In this document: positions 52,516 to 60,450 of the stretch, piece after piece
How positions within the stretch are numbered: position 1 is the stretch's first letter
Layout of the letters: each line of letters begins with the position of its first letter
From: Gemmatirosa kalamazoonensis
Lineage (GTDB): Bacteria > Gemmatimonadota > Gemmatimonadetes > Gemmatimonadales > Gemmatimonadaceae
Reading direction: 5' to 3'
Length of the DNA: 64,000 bases
Assembly: GCF_000522985.1 (NCBI RefSeq)
Contig: NZ_CP007130.1
Coordinates: 1 to 64,000 of the forward strand
Position numbers and translations under genes: made by a program
The notes under the pieces: generated by a model
What the model saw: only the letters and a program-made list of their open reading frames with translations
Databases searched by the model: none
What the model was told of the DNA's origin: nothing

Positions 52516-53918
52516 CGATGCTCGTCGGCGCGCTCGTGACGCAGGTCGCGCGCGCCGATGACCTGCCGGCATGGGCGTCGAAGGTCGGCACGCGGCGGCA
52601 TCCGGTCGCGACGCGCGTCTGCTCGGCGAACGCGCGCGGCGCGGTCGGTGACGGGGCCACGAAGTCCACCGCGGCGATCCAGCGGGCGATCGACGAGTGC
52701 TCGGCGGCCGGCGGCGGCGTGGTGCGGTTCGACGCGGGGAGCTACGTCACCGGCGCGCTGTTCGTGAAGCACGACGTCGAGCTGCGCGTCGACTCGGGCG
52801 TCACGCTGCTCGGCAGCCAGGACGACGCGGACTATCCCGTCATGCCAACGCGCGTCGCGGGGATCGAGATGCCGTGGCCCGCGGCGCTCATCAACGTGAA
52901 CGATCAGCGCAACGTGAAGATCGCCGGCCGCGGCACGATCGACGGGCGCGGGCAGAAGTGGTGGGACAAGTACTGGACGCTGCGCCGCTCGCTGTACGAG
53001 CCGCAGGGGCTGCGCTGGGCGGTGGACTACGACGCGCAGCGCGTACGCCTCGTGGTCGTGTCGCGCTCGTCGGACGTCACGATCGAGGAGGTGAACCTTC
53101 GTCGCTCGGGCTTCTGGACGGTGCAGCTGCTCTATTCGGATCACGTCACGGTCGACGGCATCAGCATCGCCGACAACGGCGGGCCGAGCACCGACGGCGT
53201 CGACATCGACTCGTCGGAGTGGGTGCTCGTGCAGCGCACCGACATCGCGAACAACGACGACACGATCTGCCTCAAGGCCGGGCGCGACGCCGACGGGCTG
53301 CGCGTGAACCGGCCGACGCAGTACGTCGTCATCCGCGACAACGTGGCGCGGAAGGGCGCCGGCGTCGTGTCGTTCGGCTCCGAGACGTCGGGGAGCATCC
53401 GCCACGTCGTCGCGCTGAACAATCGCGGCACGGGGACGAACGCCGGCATCATCTTCAAGTCGGCGCGCACGCGCGGCGGCGTGGTGGAGGACGTGCTGGT
53501 GCGCGGCCTCGTGCTGGAGAACGTGCCGACCGCGTTCTCGTTCACGCTCGACTGGAACCCGAGCTACAGCTACGCGACGCTGCCGAAGGACTCGACGAAC
53601 GTTCCGGCGCACTGGCGCGTGCTCGCGACGCCGGTGACGCCGGCCGAGCGCGGGCTGGCCGAGTTCCGCGACATCACGATCGAGCACGTGCGCGTGACCG
53701 GAGCGCGTCGCGTGTTCGTCGCCGCCGGGCTCCCGTCGAAGCCGATCCACGACGTACGCTGGCGCGACGTGCAGGCCGAGGGGCAGGCCGCAGGCAGCAT
53801 CGAGTGGGCACGCGGCTGGACGATGACCGACGTGACCGTGCGCGCGGCCGACGGCCAGCCCGTGCGCATCACCAACAGCGAGCGGGTGCAGGCGCCCGCA
53901 GGAGACGGCACGCGATGA
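52473..53918 (+). CDS. Polygalacturonase-type glycoside hydrolase family 28, secreted
   Basis: 481 residues from the ATG at 52473. The signal MKTWPFSAFSAAPRAMLVGA ends near QVARADD; its first half is encoded by the loop and right arm of a fold-back element. An alternative ATG at 52518 just after the arm would give a short signal. The helix core shows AVGDGATKSTAAIQRAIDEC, GRGTIDGRGQKWWDKYW, and the GH28 catalytic set GGPSTDGVDIDSS, NNDDTICLKAG and GVVSFGSETSGSI. It likely cleaves homogalacturonan or rhamnogalacturonan backbones. Its stop overlaps the NIPSNAP start. Confidence 0.9.
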   Translation: MKTWPFSAFSAAPRAMLVGALVTQVARADDLPAWASKVGTRRHPVATRVCSANARGAVGDGATKSTAAIQRAIDECSAAGGGVVRFDAGSYVTGALFVKHDVELRVDSGVTLLGSQDDADYPVMPTRVAGIEMPWPAALINVNDQRNVKIAGRGTIDGRGQKWWDKYWTLRRSLYEPQGLRWAVDYDAQRVRLVVVSRSSDVTIEEVNLRRSGFWTVQLLYSDHVTVDGISIADNGGPSTDGVDIDSSEWVLVQRTDIANNDDTICLKAGRDADGLRVNRPTQYVVIRDNVARKGAGVVSFGSETSGSIRHVVALNNRGTGTNAGIIFKSARTRGGVVEDVLVRGLVLENVPTAFSFTLDWNPSYSYATLPKDSTNVPAHWRVLATPVTPAERGLAEFRDITIEHVRVTGARRVFVAAGLPSKPIHDVRWRDVQAEGQAAGSIEWARGWTMTDVTVRAADGQPVRITNSERVQAPAGDGTR

Positions 53919-54712
53919 CGCTCTCGCGTCGGAGATTTCTCGAGTCGGCCGCCGCGGGGGCGGGGGCCGGACTGTTAGGCACCGCGGCCGGCGCGCAGTC
54001 CGCCGAGGGGCGCGACTACTACGAGCTGCGTGCGTACCATCTGCGTCGCGGCCCGCACGAGCGGGCGATGAGCGACTACGCGCGCGACGCGCTCGTTCCC
54101 GCCCTGCGGCGCGCCGGCACGGGGCCGGTCGGCGTGTTCAACGTCGCGATCGGTCCCGACTCGCCGACGCTGTACGTGCTCATCACGCACCCGACGATGG
54201 ACTCCGTGGCGACGCTCCCCGAGCGGCTCGCGGCCGACACGGAGTACCGGCGCGCCGGCGCCGCCGTCCTCGACGCGCCCGCCGCGGACCCGCCGTACGA
54301 GCGGATCGAGAGCTCGCTCATGGTGGCGTTCGCCGGCCACCCGCGGCTGGCGCTGCCGCCGCAGCTCGCGGCGGGGAAGGGGCGGCTGTTCGAGCTCCGG
54401 CGCTACGAGAGCCACAGCGAGCCCGCGAGCGCGACGAAGATCGACGTGTTCAACCGGTGGGAGGCCGCCATCTTCGCGCGGCACTCGATGCACGCGGTAT
54501 TCTACGGCCAGACGATCGTCGGGGCGAAGATGCCGAACCTCACGTACCTGCTCGCGTTCGACGACATGCGCGACCACGACGCGCGGTGGGGCGAGTTCGG
54601 GTCCGATCCGGAGTGGCGCGCGATCGCCGCGAAGCCGGAGTACGCCGATCCCGCGATCGTATCGAGCATCAGCAACGTGTTCCTCAGGCCGACGGCGTAC
54701 TCGCAGATATGA
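53915..54712 (+). CDS. NIPSNAP-family protein with Tat-like signal (second copy)
   Basis: 265 residues, ATG in an overlap with the GH28 stop, GGAG ribosome site. SRRRFLESAAAGAGAGLLG is a twin-arginine-type signal. YYELRAYHLRRGPHERAMSDY, LYVLITHPTMDSV, LFELRRYESHSEPASATKID and NLTYLLAFDDMRDHDARWGEF are the two NIPSNAP repeats, parallel to the protein at 48314. Coupling to a polygalacturonase suggests both NIPSNAPs serve extracytoplasmic uronate/pectin metabolism, but no reaction can be proposed. A fold-back element follows 17 bases after its stop. Confidence 0.85.
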   Translation: MTLSRRRFLESAAAGAGAGLLGTAAGAQSAEGRDYYELRAYHLRRGPHERAMSDYARDALVPALRRAGTGPVGVFNVAIGPDSPTLYVLITHPTMDSVATLPERLAADTEYRRAGAAVLDAPAADPPYERIESSLMVAFAGHPRLALPPQLAAGKGRLFELRRYESHSEPASATKIDVFNRWEAAIFARHSMHAVFYGQTIVGAKMPNLTYLLAFDDMRDHDARWGEFGSDPEWRAIAAKPEYADPAIVSSISNVFLRPTAYSQI

Positions 54713-54729
54713 AAGGGTGATGGCGACGA

Positions 54730-54811
54730 GGCGAGTACTCTGGGGATCCAAGTGCGATCGAAAGGATCTCGAGATCCCGTTCATCGCCGTCGGATCCCCA
54801 GGGTACTCGCC
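54730..54811. repeat. Fold-back element (H12, no loop, family with H10)
   Basis: Two 41-base arms (54730-54770 and 54771-54811) meet with no loop and match at about 32 of 41 positions. The ends GGCGAGTAC/GTACTCGCC and the centre GGATCTC/GAGATCC are perfect. The words GGGGATCC, GCGATC and GGATCTCG are those of H10. It lies between a NIPSNAP and a sugar isomerase gene. Confidence 0.88.
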
Positions 54812-54846
54812 GAGCGCCTCGAACCAATCCTTGGAGGACAGCCGTG

Positions 54847-55764
54847 ATGGATCGTCGCCAGTTCGTGACCGCCCTCGGCACGACGCTCGCCGCGGGGTGC
54901 GTGCACCGGACATCGGCATCGCCGTCGTCCGGACGGGCGCCGTTGTCGTTCTCCACGCTCGGCTGCCCGAACTGGACGTGGGCGCAGATCCTCGACTTCG
55001 CCAAGACGCACGAGTTCGCGGCGATCGAGCTGCGCGGCATCCAGCAGGAGATGGATCTCACGCAGCGCCCCGAGTTCGCCCCCGCGCGTCTCGCGCAGTC
55101 GAAGCGTGAGGTCGCCGACCACGGGCTGCGCATCGCGTGCCTCGGCTCGTCGGCCGAGATGCACGTGCCGGAGAGCCCGCGGCGCACCGCGTGGCTCGAC
55201 GAGGGCCGGCGGTTCATCGACCTCGCGCACGCGCTCGACGCGCCGTACGTGCGGGTGTTCGGCAACAAGTGGGTCGCGGGCGAGGAGCGCGACCGCACGC
55301 TCGACCGGGTCGCCGCGGGGCTCCGCACGTTGGGCGACCACGCGAAGGGCTCGGGCGTGACCGTGGTGCTGGAGACGCACGGCGACTTCACCGACTCGCC
55401 GACGATCGTCGACATCATGCACCGCGCCGACTCGCCCACGGTCGCGCTGCTCTGGGACGCGCACCACACGTTCGCGTTCTCGCACGAGGATCCGGAGGCG
55501 ACCGCGCGGCAGCTCATGCCGTGGGTGCGGCACGTCCATCTCAAGGACTCCGTGCCGGCGGGAAGCGATCGACGCTACGTGCTCACGGGCCGCGGCGACG
55601 TGCCGGTGCGCGAGCAGGTCGAGGTGCTCGTGCGTCACGGCTACCGCGGCTACTACAACTTCGAGTGGGAGAAGCGCTGGCACCCGGAGATCGAGGAGCC
55701 CGAGGTGGCGTTCGCGCAGTACGCGCAGGCCGTGCGCGAGTACCTCCGCGGAGCGCGCGCCTGA
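54847..55764 (+). CDS. Sugar phosphate isomerase/epimerase family lipoprotein/Tat protein
   Basis: 305 residues from the ATG at 54847 (GGAGG at 54833). MDRRQFVTALGTTLAAGC has both twin-arginine and lipobox character. The TIM barrel shows LSFSTLGCPNWTWAQILDFA, FAAIELRGIQQEMDL, DAPYVRVFGNKWVAGEE, TVVLETHGDFTDSPTIVDI, ALLWDAHHTFAFSHEDPEA, VRHVHLKDS and YYNFEWEKRWHPEIEEPE. This is the third xylose-isomerase-like protein here, and like the one at 46247 it appears exported. A histidine kinase gene follows two bases after its stop. Confidence 0.87.
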   Translation: MDRRQFVTALGTTLAAGCVHRTSASPSSGRAPLSFSTLGCPNWTWAQILDFAKTHEFAAIELRGIQQEMDLTQRPEFAPARLAQSKREVADHGLRIACLGSSAEMHVPESPRRTAWLDEGRRFIDLAHALDAPYVRVFGNKWVAGEERDRTLDRVAAGLRTLGDHAKGSGVTVVLETHGDFTDSPTIVDIMHRADSPTVALLWDAHHTFAFSHEDPEATARQLMPWVRHVHLKDSVPAGSDRRYVLTGRGDVPVREQVEVLVRHGYRGYYNFEWEKRWHPEIEEPEVAFAQYAQAVREYLRGARA

Positions 55765-55766
55765 CG

Positions 55767-57890
55767 ATGCCCGACGGCACGACGCTGCTGGCCGAGCGTC
55801 TCCGCGCCGCGTTCGAGCAGACGCCGGTCAGCACGGTGGTGTACGACGCGAGCGGGCGGCCGCTCGCCGTGAACCCGGCGTTCGAGCGTCTGTGGGGTGC
55901 GGCGCTGTCGGACGTGCCGGCGGAGTACTCGGTGCTCGCCGATCCGCAGCTCGAGGCGGCGGGCGTGCTCCCGCTCATCCGCCGCGCCTTCGCCGGCGAC
56001 GCCGTCACGCTCCCGGCGCTTCGCTACGAGATGGCGAGCACGGTGGGGCGCGGCCGCGTGCTGTGGACGCAGGCGCATCTCTATCCCGTGCGCGGCGCGT
56101 CCGGCGCCGTCGAGCAGGTCGTGCTCACGCACGAGGACGTGACGGCGCGCCACGAGGCGGAGGAGGCGCTGGCAGAGGCGGCGGCGACCGCGCGCCGGCA
56201 GCAGGCGCTCAGCGCGGCGCTCGCCGTCGCGTCCACGGTGGCCGACGTGGCCGCGGCGGTGGTGGAGCACGCGACCGCCGTGTTAGGCGCCACCGGCATC
56301 GTCATCGCGCGGCTCACCGAGCGCGGCGACGAGATCGAGATCGTGCGCGCCGGGGCGATGCCCGACGACGTGCGCGACACGTGGCGCCGCTTCCCGATCG
56401 GCGCACCGGTGCCGATCGCCGACGTCGCGCGCACGGGCATCCCAGTGTTCCTCGAATCGCGCGACGACTGGGCGACACGCTACCCCGACCTCGCGCCGAC
56501 GCTGGAGGCGCTCGGCCAGCACGCGAACGCGGTGATGCCGCTCGTCGCGGACGGCCGCGTGCTCGGCGTGCTCGGCGCCGCGTACGACGCGCCGCAGCGG
56601 TTCGACCACGACGCCCGCGCACGCGCCGGCGCCGTCGCGCTGCAGTGCGCGCAGGCGCTCGAGCGCGCGCGGCTGTTCGAGGCGGAGCGCGCCGCGCGCG
56701 CCGAGGCGGAGGCGGAGCGGGAGCGGCTGAACACCGTGCTCGCGCAGCTGCCCGTCGGGGTGGTGATCGTGGAGGCGCCGTCGGGACGCATCACGGCCGC
56801 GAACGAGGCGGTGGAGCGCATCTGGGGGCAGCGCCCCGCCACCGCCTCGGTCGAGCGCTACAGCAACGAGTGGACCGGCTTTCACGCCGATGGCCGGCGG
56901 CTCGCGTCCGAGGAGTGGCCGCTCGCGCGCGCCCTGCGCGGCGGCGAGCGCGTCATCGGCGAGACGGTGGAGATCGAGCGTCCCGACGGCGGCCGCGCGC
57001 TGCTCGACGTCAGCGCCGAGCCGGTGCGCGACGCGACCGGGCGCGTGACCGCCGCCGTCGCCGTGCTCGTCGACGTCACCGCACGCGTGCGCGCTCGGCG
57101 CGAGATGGAGCGGCTGCTGCACGAGAGCGAGCGGGCGCGCGCCGACGCGGAGGCCGCGCGCGGGGCGGCGCACGCCGCGAACCAGGCGAAGGCGCAGTTC
57201 CTCGCCGTCATGAGCCACGAGCTGCGCACGCCGCTGAACGCGATCGGCGGCTACGCGGAGCTCCTGGAGCTCGGCATCCGCGGGCCGGTGACGCGCGAGC
57301 AACTCGAGGACCTGCGCCGCATCCAGCAGAGCCAGCGGCATCTGTTAGGCCTCATCAACGACGTGCTGAACTACGCGCGCATCGAGGCCGGAGCGGTGCA
57401 CTACGACGTCGCCGCCGTGCACGTCGCCGAGGCGCTCGCCGCGGCGGAGGCGCTCGTGATGCCGCAGGCGAGCGCGAAGGGGCTCACGCTCGTCACCACG
57501 GGCTGCCCGCGCGACGAGCTGCTCGTGCACGCGGACGCGGAGAAGCTGCGGCAGGTGCTCATCAACCTGCTGTCGAACGCGGTGAAGTTCACCGACCGCG
57601 GCGGGCGTGTTGAGCTCGACTGCGACGCGACGGACGACGTGGTGCGCGTGCGGGTGCGCGACACCGGCGTCGGCATCCCGGCGGACAAGCAGCGCTCGAT
57701 CTTCGAGCCGTTCGTGCAGGTGCGCGCGGATCTCACGCGCACGGCCGAAGGCACGGGGCTCGGCCTCGCGATCAGCCGCGACCTCGCGCGCGGCATGGGC
57801 GGCGATCTCACGGTGGCGAGCGCGGTCGGCGAGGGCAGCACGTTCACGCTGACGCTTCCGCGAGCGTGGAGCGTCGAGCGTGGAGCGTAG
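55767..57890 (+). CDS. PAS-GAF-PAS hybrid sensor histidine kinase
   Basis: 707 residues. PAS 1 (~10-130) has TPVSTVVYDASGRPLAVNPAF; GAF (~140-310) starts AALAVASTVADVAAAVVEHA and includes PVFLESRDDW; PAS 2 (~325-440) has LPVGVVIVEAPSGRITAANE; a coiled coil leads to the dimerisation domain with SHELRTPLNAIGG, whose His484 is the phosphorylation site. The ATPase has INLLSNAVKFTDRG (N box), DTGVGIPADK (G1), FEPFVQV and GTGLGLAISRDLARGMGGD. No transmembrane segment or receiver domain is seen, so a cytoplasmic sensor with an unlinked regulator is expected. Its last residues (SVERGA) and stop lie inside a fold-back element. Confidence 0.93.
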   Translation: MPDGTTLLAERLRAAFEQTPVSTVVYDASGRPLAVNPAFERLWGAALSDVPAEYSVLADPQLEAAGVLPLIRRAFAGDAVTLPALRYEMASTVGRGRVLWTQAHLYPVRGASGAVEQVVLTHEDVTARHEAEEALAEAAATARRQQALSAALAVASTVADVAAAVVEHATAVLGATGIVIARLTERGDEIEIVRAGAMPDDVRDTWRRFPIGAPVPIADVARTGIPVFLESRDDWATRYPDLAPTLEALGQHANAVMPLVADGRVLGVLGAAYDAPQRFDHDARARAGAVALQCAQALERARLFEAERAARAEAEAERERLNTVLAQLPVGVVIVEAPSGRITAANEAVERIWGQRPATASVERYSNEWTGFHADGRRLASEEWPLARALRGGERVIGETVEIERPDGGRALLDVSAEPVRDATGRVTAAVAVLVDVTARVRARREMERLLHESERARADAEAARGAAHAANQAKAQFLAVMSHELRTPLNAIGGYAELLELGIRGPVTREQLEDLRRIQQSQRHLLGLINDVLNYARIEAGAVHYDVAAVHVAEALAAAEALVMPQASAKGLTLVTTGCPRDELLVHADAEKLRQVLINLLSNAVKFTDRGGRVELDCDATDDVVRVRVRDTGVGIPADKQRSIFEPFVQVRADLTRTAEGTGLGLAISRDLARGMGGDLTVASAVGEGSTFTLTLPRAWSVERGA

Positions 57891-57952
57891 AGCGTAGAGC
57901 GGGGAGAAGACGTCGCTCCACGCTCTACGCTCTACGCTCTACGCTCAACGCT
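57863..57952. repeat. Fold-back element holding both stop codons of convergent genes (H15, heptamer GAGCGTA)
   Basis: Arms 57863-57903 and 57912-57952 (41 bases, about 5-6 mismatches, 8-base loop) are tandem copies of the 7-base word GAGCGTA/GAGCGTG. The kinase stop TAG (57888-57890) is in the left arm, and the stop of the convergent cupin gene (57951-57953) is at the end of the right arm. It could act as a bidirectional terminator. Confidence 0.9.
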
Positions 57953-58382
57953 AGGGCTTCGACACGCGCGGACGCTGCTGGTACGTGATGATGAGCACGA
58001 GGTCCTGGTCGCCGAGCACCTTCATGCCGTGCGAGCTGCCCGCGCGGGTGAGCAGCGCCGTTCCGGGGCCGACCTCGCGCGTGACGCCATCGAGCGTGTA
58101 CGCGCCGCGGCCGCTGAGCACGTAGTAGATCTCGTCGTCCTTGTGCTCGTGGTAGCCGATGCCGGCACCCGGGTGCAGCGCGCGCTTGCGGAACACCGTG
58201 GTGAGCCCGGGCGCTCTCGCGAAGAACGAGTAGCCGGTGGACATGCCGCCGCCACCGTGCGTCCCCGGCTCCTCCTTCGCGACGGTCGAGTCGTGCTCGA
58301 TGGTGGATCCGTGGGCCAGCACCTGCGCACCCGCCGGCGCGGCGCACAGGCCTAACGCGACGAGCAGGAGCGGTCGCTTCAC
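57951..58382 (-). CDS. Secreted cupin-domain protein
   Basis: 143 residues from a GTG overlapping the GH97 stop (GTGA). The signal peptide ends AAPAGAQ. The beta-barrel has KRALHPGAGIGYHEHKDDE, which contains the GX5HXH-type metal motif, IYYVLSGRGAYTLDG, and TALLTRAGSSHGMKVLGD as the second cupin motif. Function is open: sugar or uronate binding/isomerisation is likely given the GH97 neighbour. Stop and terminal codons sit within the heptamer fold-back element. Confidence 0.87.
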   Translation of the reverse strand: MKRPLLLVALGLCAAPAGAQVLAHGSTIEHDSTVAKEEPGTHGGGGMSTGYSFFARAPGLTTVFRKRALHPGAGIGYHEHKDDEIYYVLSGRGAYTLDGVTREVGPGTALLTRAGSSHGMKVLGDQDLVLIITYQQRPRVSKP

Positions 58383-60340
58383 TGGCCCGTTCTCCGGATG
58401 CGCGCCGCGTAGCCGCCGCCCGGCGCGAGGTGGAGCTCCACGCGCGTGCCGCGCGTCACGGAGCGAGACGTCTTGCGGTAGTCGGTGCCGTCGCGGTCCG
58501 CGTTCGGTCCGTCCTCCCACGCGTCGAGCGTGTACGGGCCGTCGCCGAGGAACGAGAGGTCGAGCGCGAGCGTGCGCGCGCGGTCGTTCGTCATCGCGCC
58601 GACGTACCACTCGCTGCCGCTGCGGCGCGCGACGAGCACGTGCTCGCCGACACGGCCGTCGAGCGCGCGCGTCTCGTCCCACGTCGTCGGCACCGCCTCG
58701 AGGAACTCCATGGACTCGGCCTCGCGCAGGTACTGCGTGGGACTGTCGGCGAGCATCTGCAGGGGGCTCTCGTAGACGACGTACATCGCGAGCTGGTGGG
58801 CGCGCGTCCCCTGGCTCATCGGGCGCTCGAACACGGCGCGGAACTGCCGCGGCTGCGCGTTGATCATCGCGCCGGGCGTGTAGTCCATCGGGCCGGCGAG
58901 CATGCGCGTGAACGGGAGCGTGACGTCGTGCGTCGGCGTGACGAGCGTGCTCCACTTGTCGTTCTCGAGTCCCTTCACGCCCTCGAAGCTCAGCACGTTC
59001 GGGTACGCGCGATTGAGCCCCGCCGGCTTGTGCGCGCCGTGGAAGTCGACCGTGAGATGCCGCGCCGCCGCCTCGCGCGCCGTGCGCCAGTAGAAGTCGA
59101 CGATGGCCTGATCGTCGCGCTGCATGAAGTCGACCTTGATGCCCTTCACGCCCCATCGCCGGAACTGGTCGAGCGCGGGCGTCATCTGCAGGTCGAGCGT
59201 GTGCCACACGACCCACAGGATGACGCCGACGCCCTTGCTCTCGCCGTAGCGCACGAGCTCCGGCACGTCGACGCCCGGCGTGACGGACATGAGGTCGCCG
59301 AGCTTGTACCAGCCCTCGTCGAGGATGATGTACGGGAGGTGGTACCGCGCCGCGAAGTCGATGTAGTACTTGTACGTGTCGGTGTTCACGCCGGCGCGGA
59401 ACGGCACGCCCGTCACGTTGAGCGCGTTCCACCAGTCCCACGCCACCTTGCCGGGACGGATCCACGAGACGTCCGTCAGGCGGTTCGCGGGCGCGAGCCG
59501 GTATACGAGCTCGCTCTCGAGCAGCTCGCGGTCCTCGTCGGCGACGAACAGCACACGCCACGGGAACGTGCGCCGTCCGGCGGTGCGCGCGAGATACGGA
59601 AAGCGGTCGGTGACGTCGACGTCGCGATCGTTTCGTGCATGCTCGGCGCGCGCGGCCTGCGGGAAGACGCCGTGCAGCGTGCCCGGTCCGCCGCTCGCGA
59701 GATACATCCCGGCGTAGCTCTCGAGGTCCGACTCGGTGATGGCGACCTTGGCGGCGCCGACGTCGACGAGCAGCGGCAGGAGGCCCATCTTGCGCCCCGC
59801 GATGCTGTCGATCGGCACGCGGCCCCACGCCGGCTCCTGATGCGTCATGAACGTCGAGTCGAGCCCCACCACCGCGGTCGGGTTTCCCTCGAAGCGGAAC
59901 GTCGCCTCCTCCGACTGCACGGTGACGCTGTCCGGGAGGCTCGTGATCCACCGGTACGCGACGCCGTCGTCGTACGCGCGTGCCTCGAGCGCGTAGCCGC
60001 CGCGGAAGTCGACGTGCACCTCGCCGTACCGCTCGCCCACGATCGCGTTCTTGACGGCGACGACGGGCCTGACGGAGTCGCTGACCTGCCGCGTGCGCGC
60101 CCCGCTCGGGCGTGCGTCGTGGCCCAGCACTCGGCCGTCGCCCAACGTGAGCGAGATCGGCGACGGCGCGACGAGCGTGCGGCCGCGATGCGTCACCGTG
60201 TACGTCACCTGCGGTCCGACGGCGAGGGCGATCACCGTCTCGCCGTCTGGGGATCGCGCGGAGTAGGTGCGGGGCTGCGCGCCGGCCGTCGCGGCGGCGA
60301 GGGCGAGCGAGGCGGCGCAGCGAATCGATCGGAGTCTCAT
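58379..60340 (-). CDS. Glycoside hydrolase family 97 protein, secreted
   Basis: 653 residues from the ATG at 60340; signal peptide ends AATAGAQ. N-terminal beta-sandwich (SARSPDGETVIALAVG), then a TIM barrel with WDWWNALNVTGVPFRAGVN, YIDFAARYHLPYIILDEGWY, GVGVILWVVWHTL, GVKGIKVDFMQRDDQAIVDFYW and HLTVDFHGAHKPAGLNRAYP. GH97 enzymes are alpha-glucosidases (inverting) or alpha-galactosidases (retaining); the Asp in KVDFMQ is where the retaining nucleophile lies. Calcium-binding glutamates are likely in LDEGWY and nearby. A perfect fold-back element sits upstream, and a cupin gene overlaps its end. Confidence 0.92.
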   Translation of the reverse strand: MRLRSIRCAASLALAAATAGAQPRTYSARSPDGETVIALAVGPQVTYTVTHRGRTLVAPSPISLTLGDGRVLGHDARPSGARTRQVSDSVRPVVAVKNAIVGERYGEVHVDFRGGYALEARAYDDGVAYRWITSLPDSVTVQSEEATFRFEGNPTAVVGLDSTFMTHQEPAWGRVPIDSIAGRKMGLLPLLVDVGAAKVAITESDLESYAGMYLASGGPGTLHGVFPQAARAEHARNDRDVDVTDRFPYLARTAGRRTFPWRVLFVADEDRELLESELVYRLAPANRLTDVSWIRPGKVAWDWWNALNVTGVPFRAGVNTDTYKYYIDFAARYHLPYIILDEGWYKLGDLMSVTPGVDVPELVRYGESKGVGVILWVVWHTLDLQMTPALDQFRRWGVKGIKVDFMQRDDQAIVDFYWRTAREAAARHLTVDFHGAHKPAGLNRAYPNVLSFEGVKGLENDKWSTLVTPTHDVTLPFTRMLAGPMDYTPGAMINAQPRQFRAVFERPMSQGTRAHQLAMYVVYESPLQMLADSPTQYLREAESMEFLEAVPTTWDETRALDGRVGEHVLVARRSGSEWYVGAMTNDRARTLALDLSFLGDGPYTLDAWEDGPNADRDGTDYRKTSRSVTRGTRVELHLAPGGGYAARIRRTGQ

Positions 60341-60360
60341 CGTCTCACGAGGCTGTGTGG

Positions 60361-60444
60361 TCTCACGCGGAGGCGCGGAGAACGCGGAGAACACCAACGA
60401 CCAAGCAGTGGTGTTCTCCGCGTTCTCCGCGCCTCCGCGTGAGA
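60361..60444. repeat. Fold-back element, perfect 36-base arms (H13, family with H11)
   Basis: Arms 60361-60396 and 60409-60444 are perfect reverse complements (36 of 36) around a 12-base loop. The word is GCGGAGAAC, as in H11, with which it shares CACGCGGAG at the outer end. It lies between the GH97 start and the stop of the upstream minus-strand gene, six bases from that stop. Confidence 0.95.
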
Positions 60445-60450
60445 CAGCTT

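Noticed and set aside
54730-54811. Intrinsic (rho-independent) terminator
   Set aside because: No U-run follows, the arms are far longer than a terminator stem, and the same words recur elsewhere as an element family. A terminating effect remains possible.
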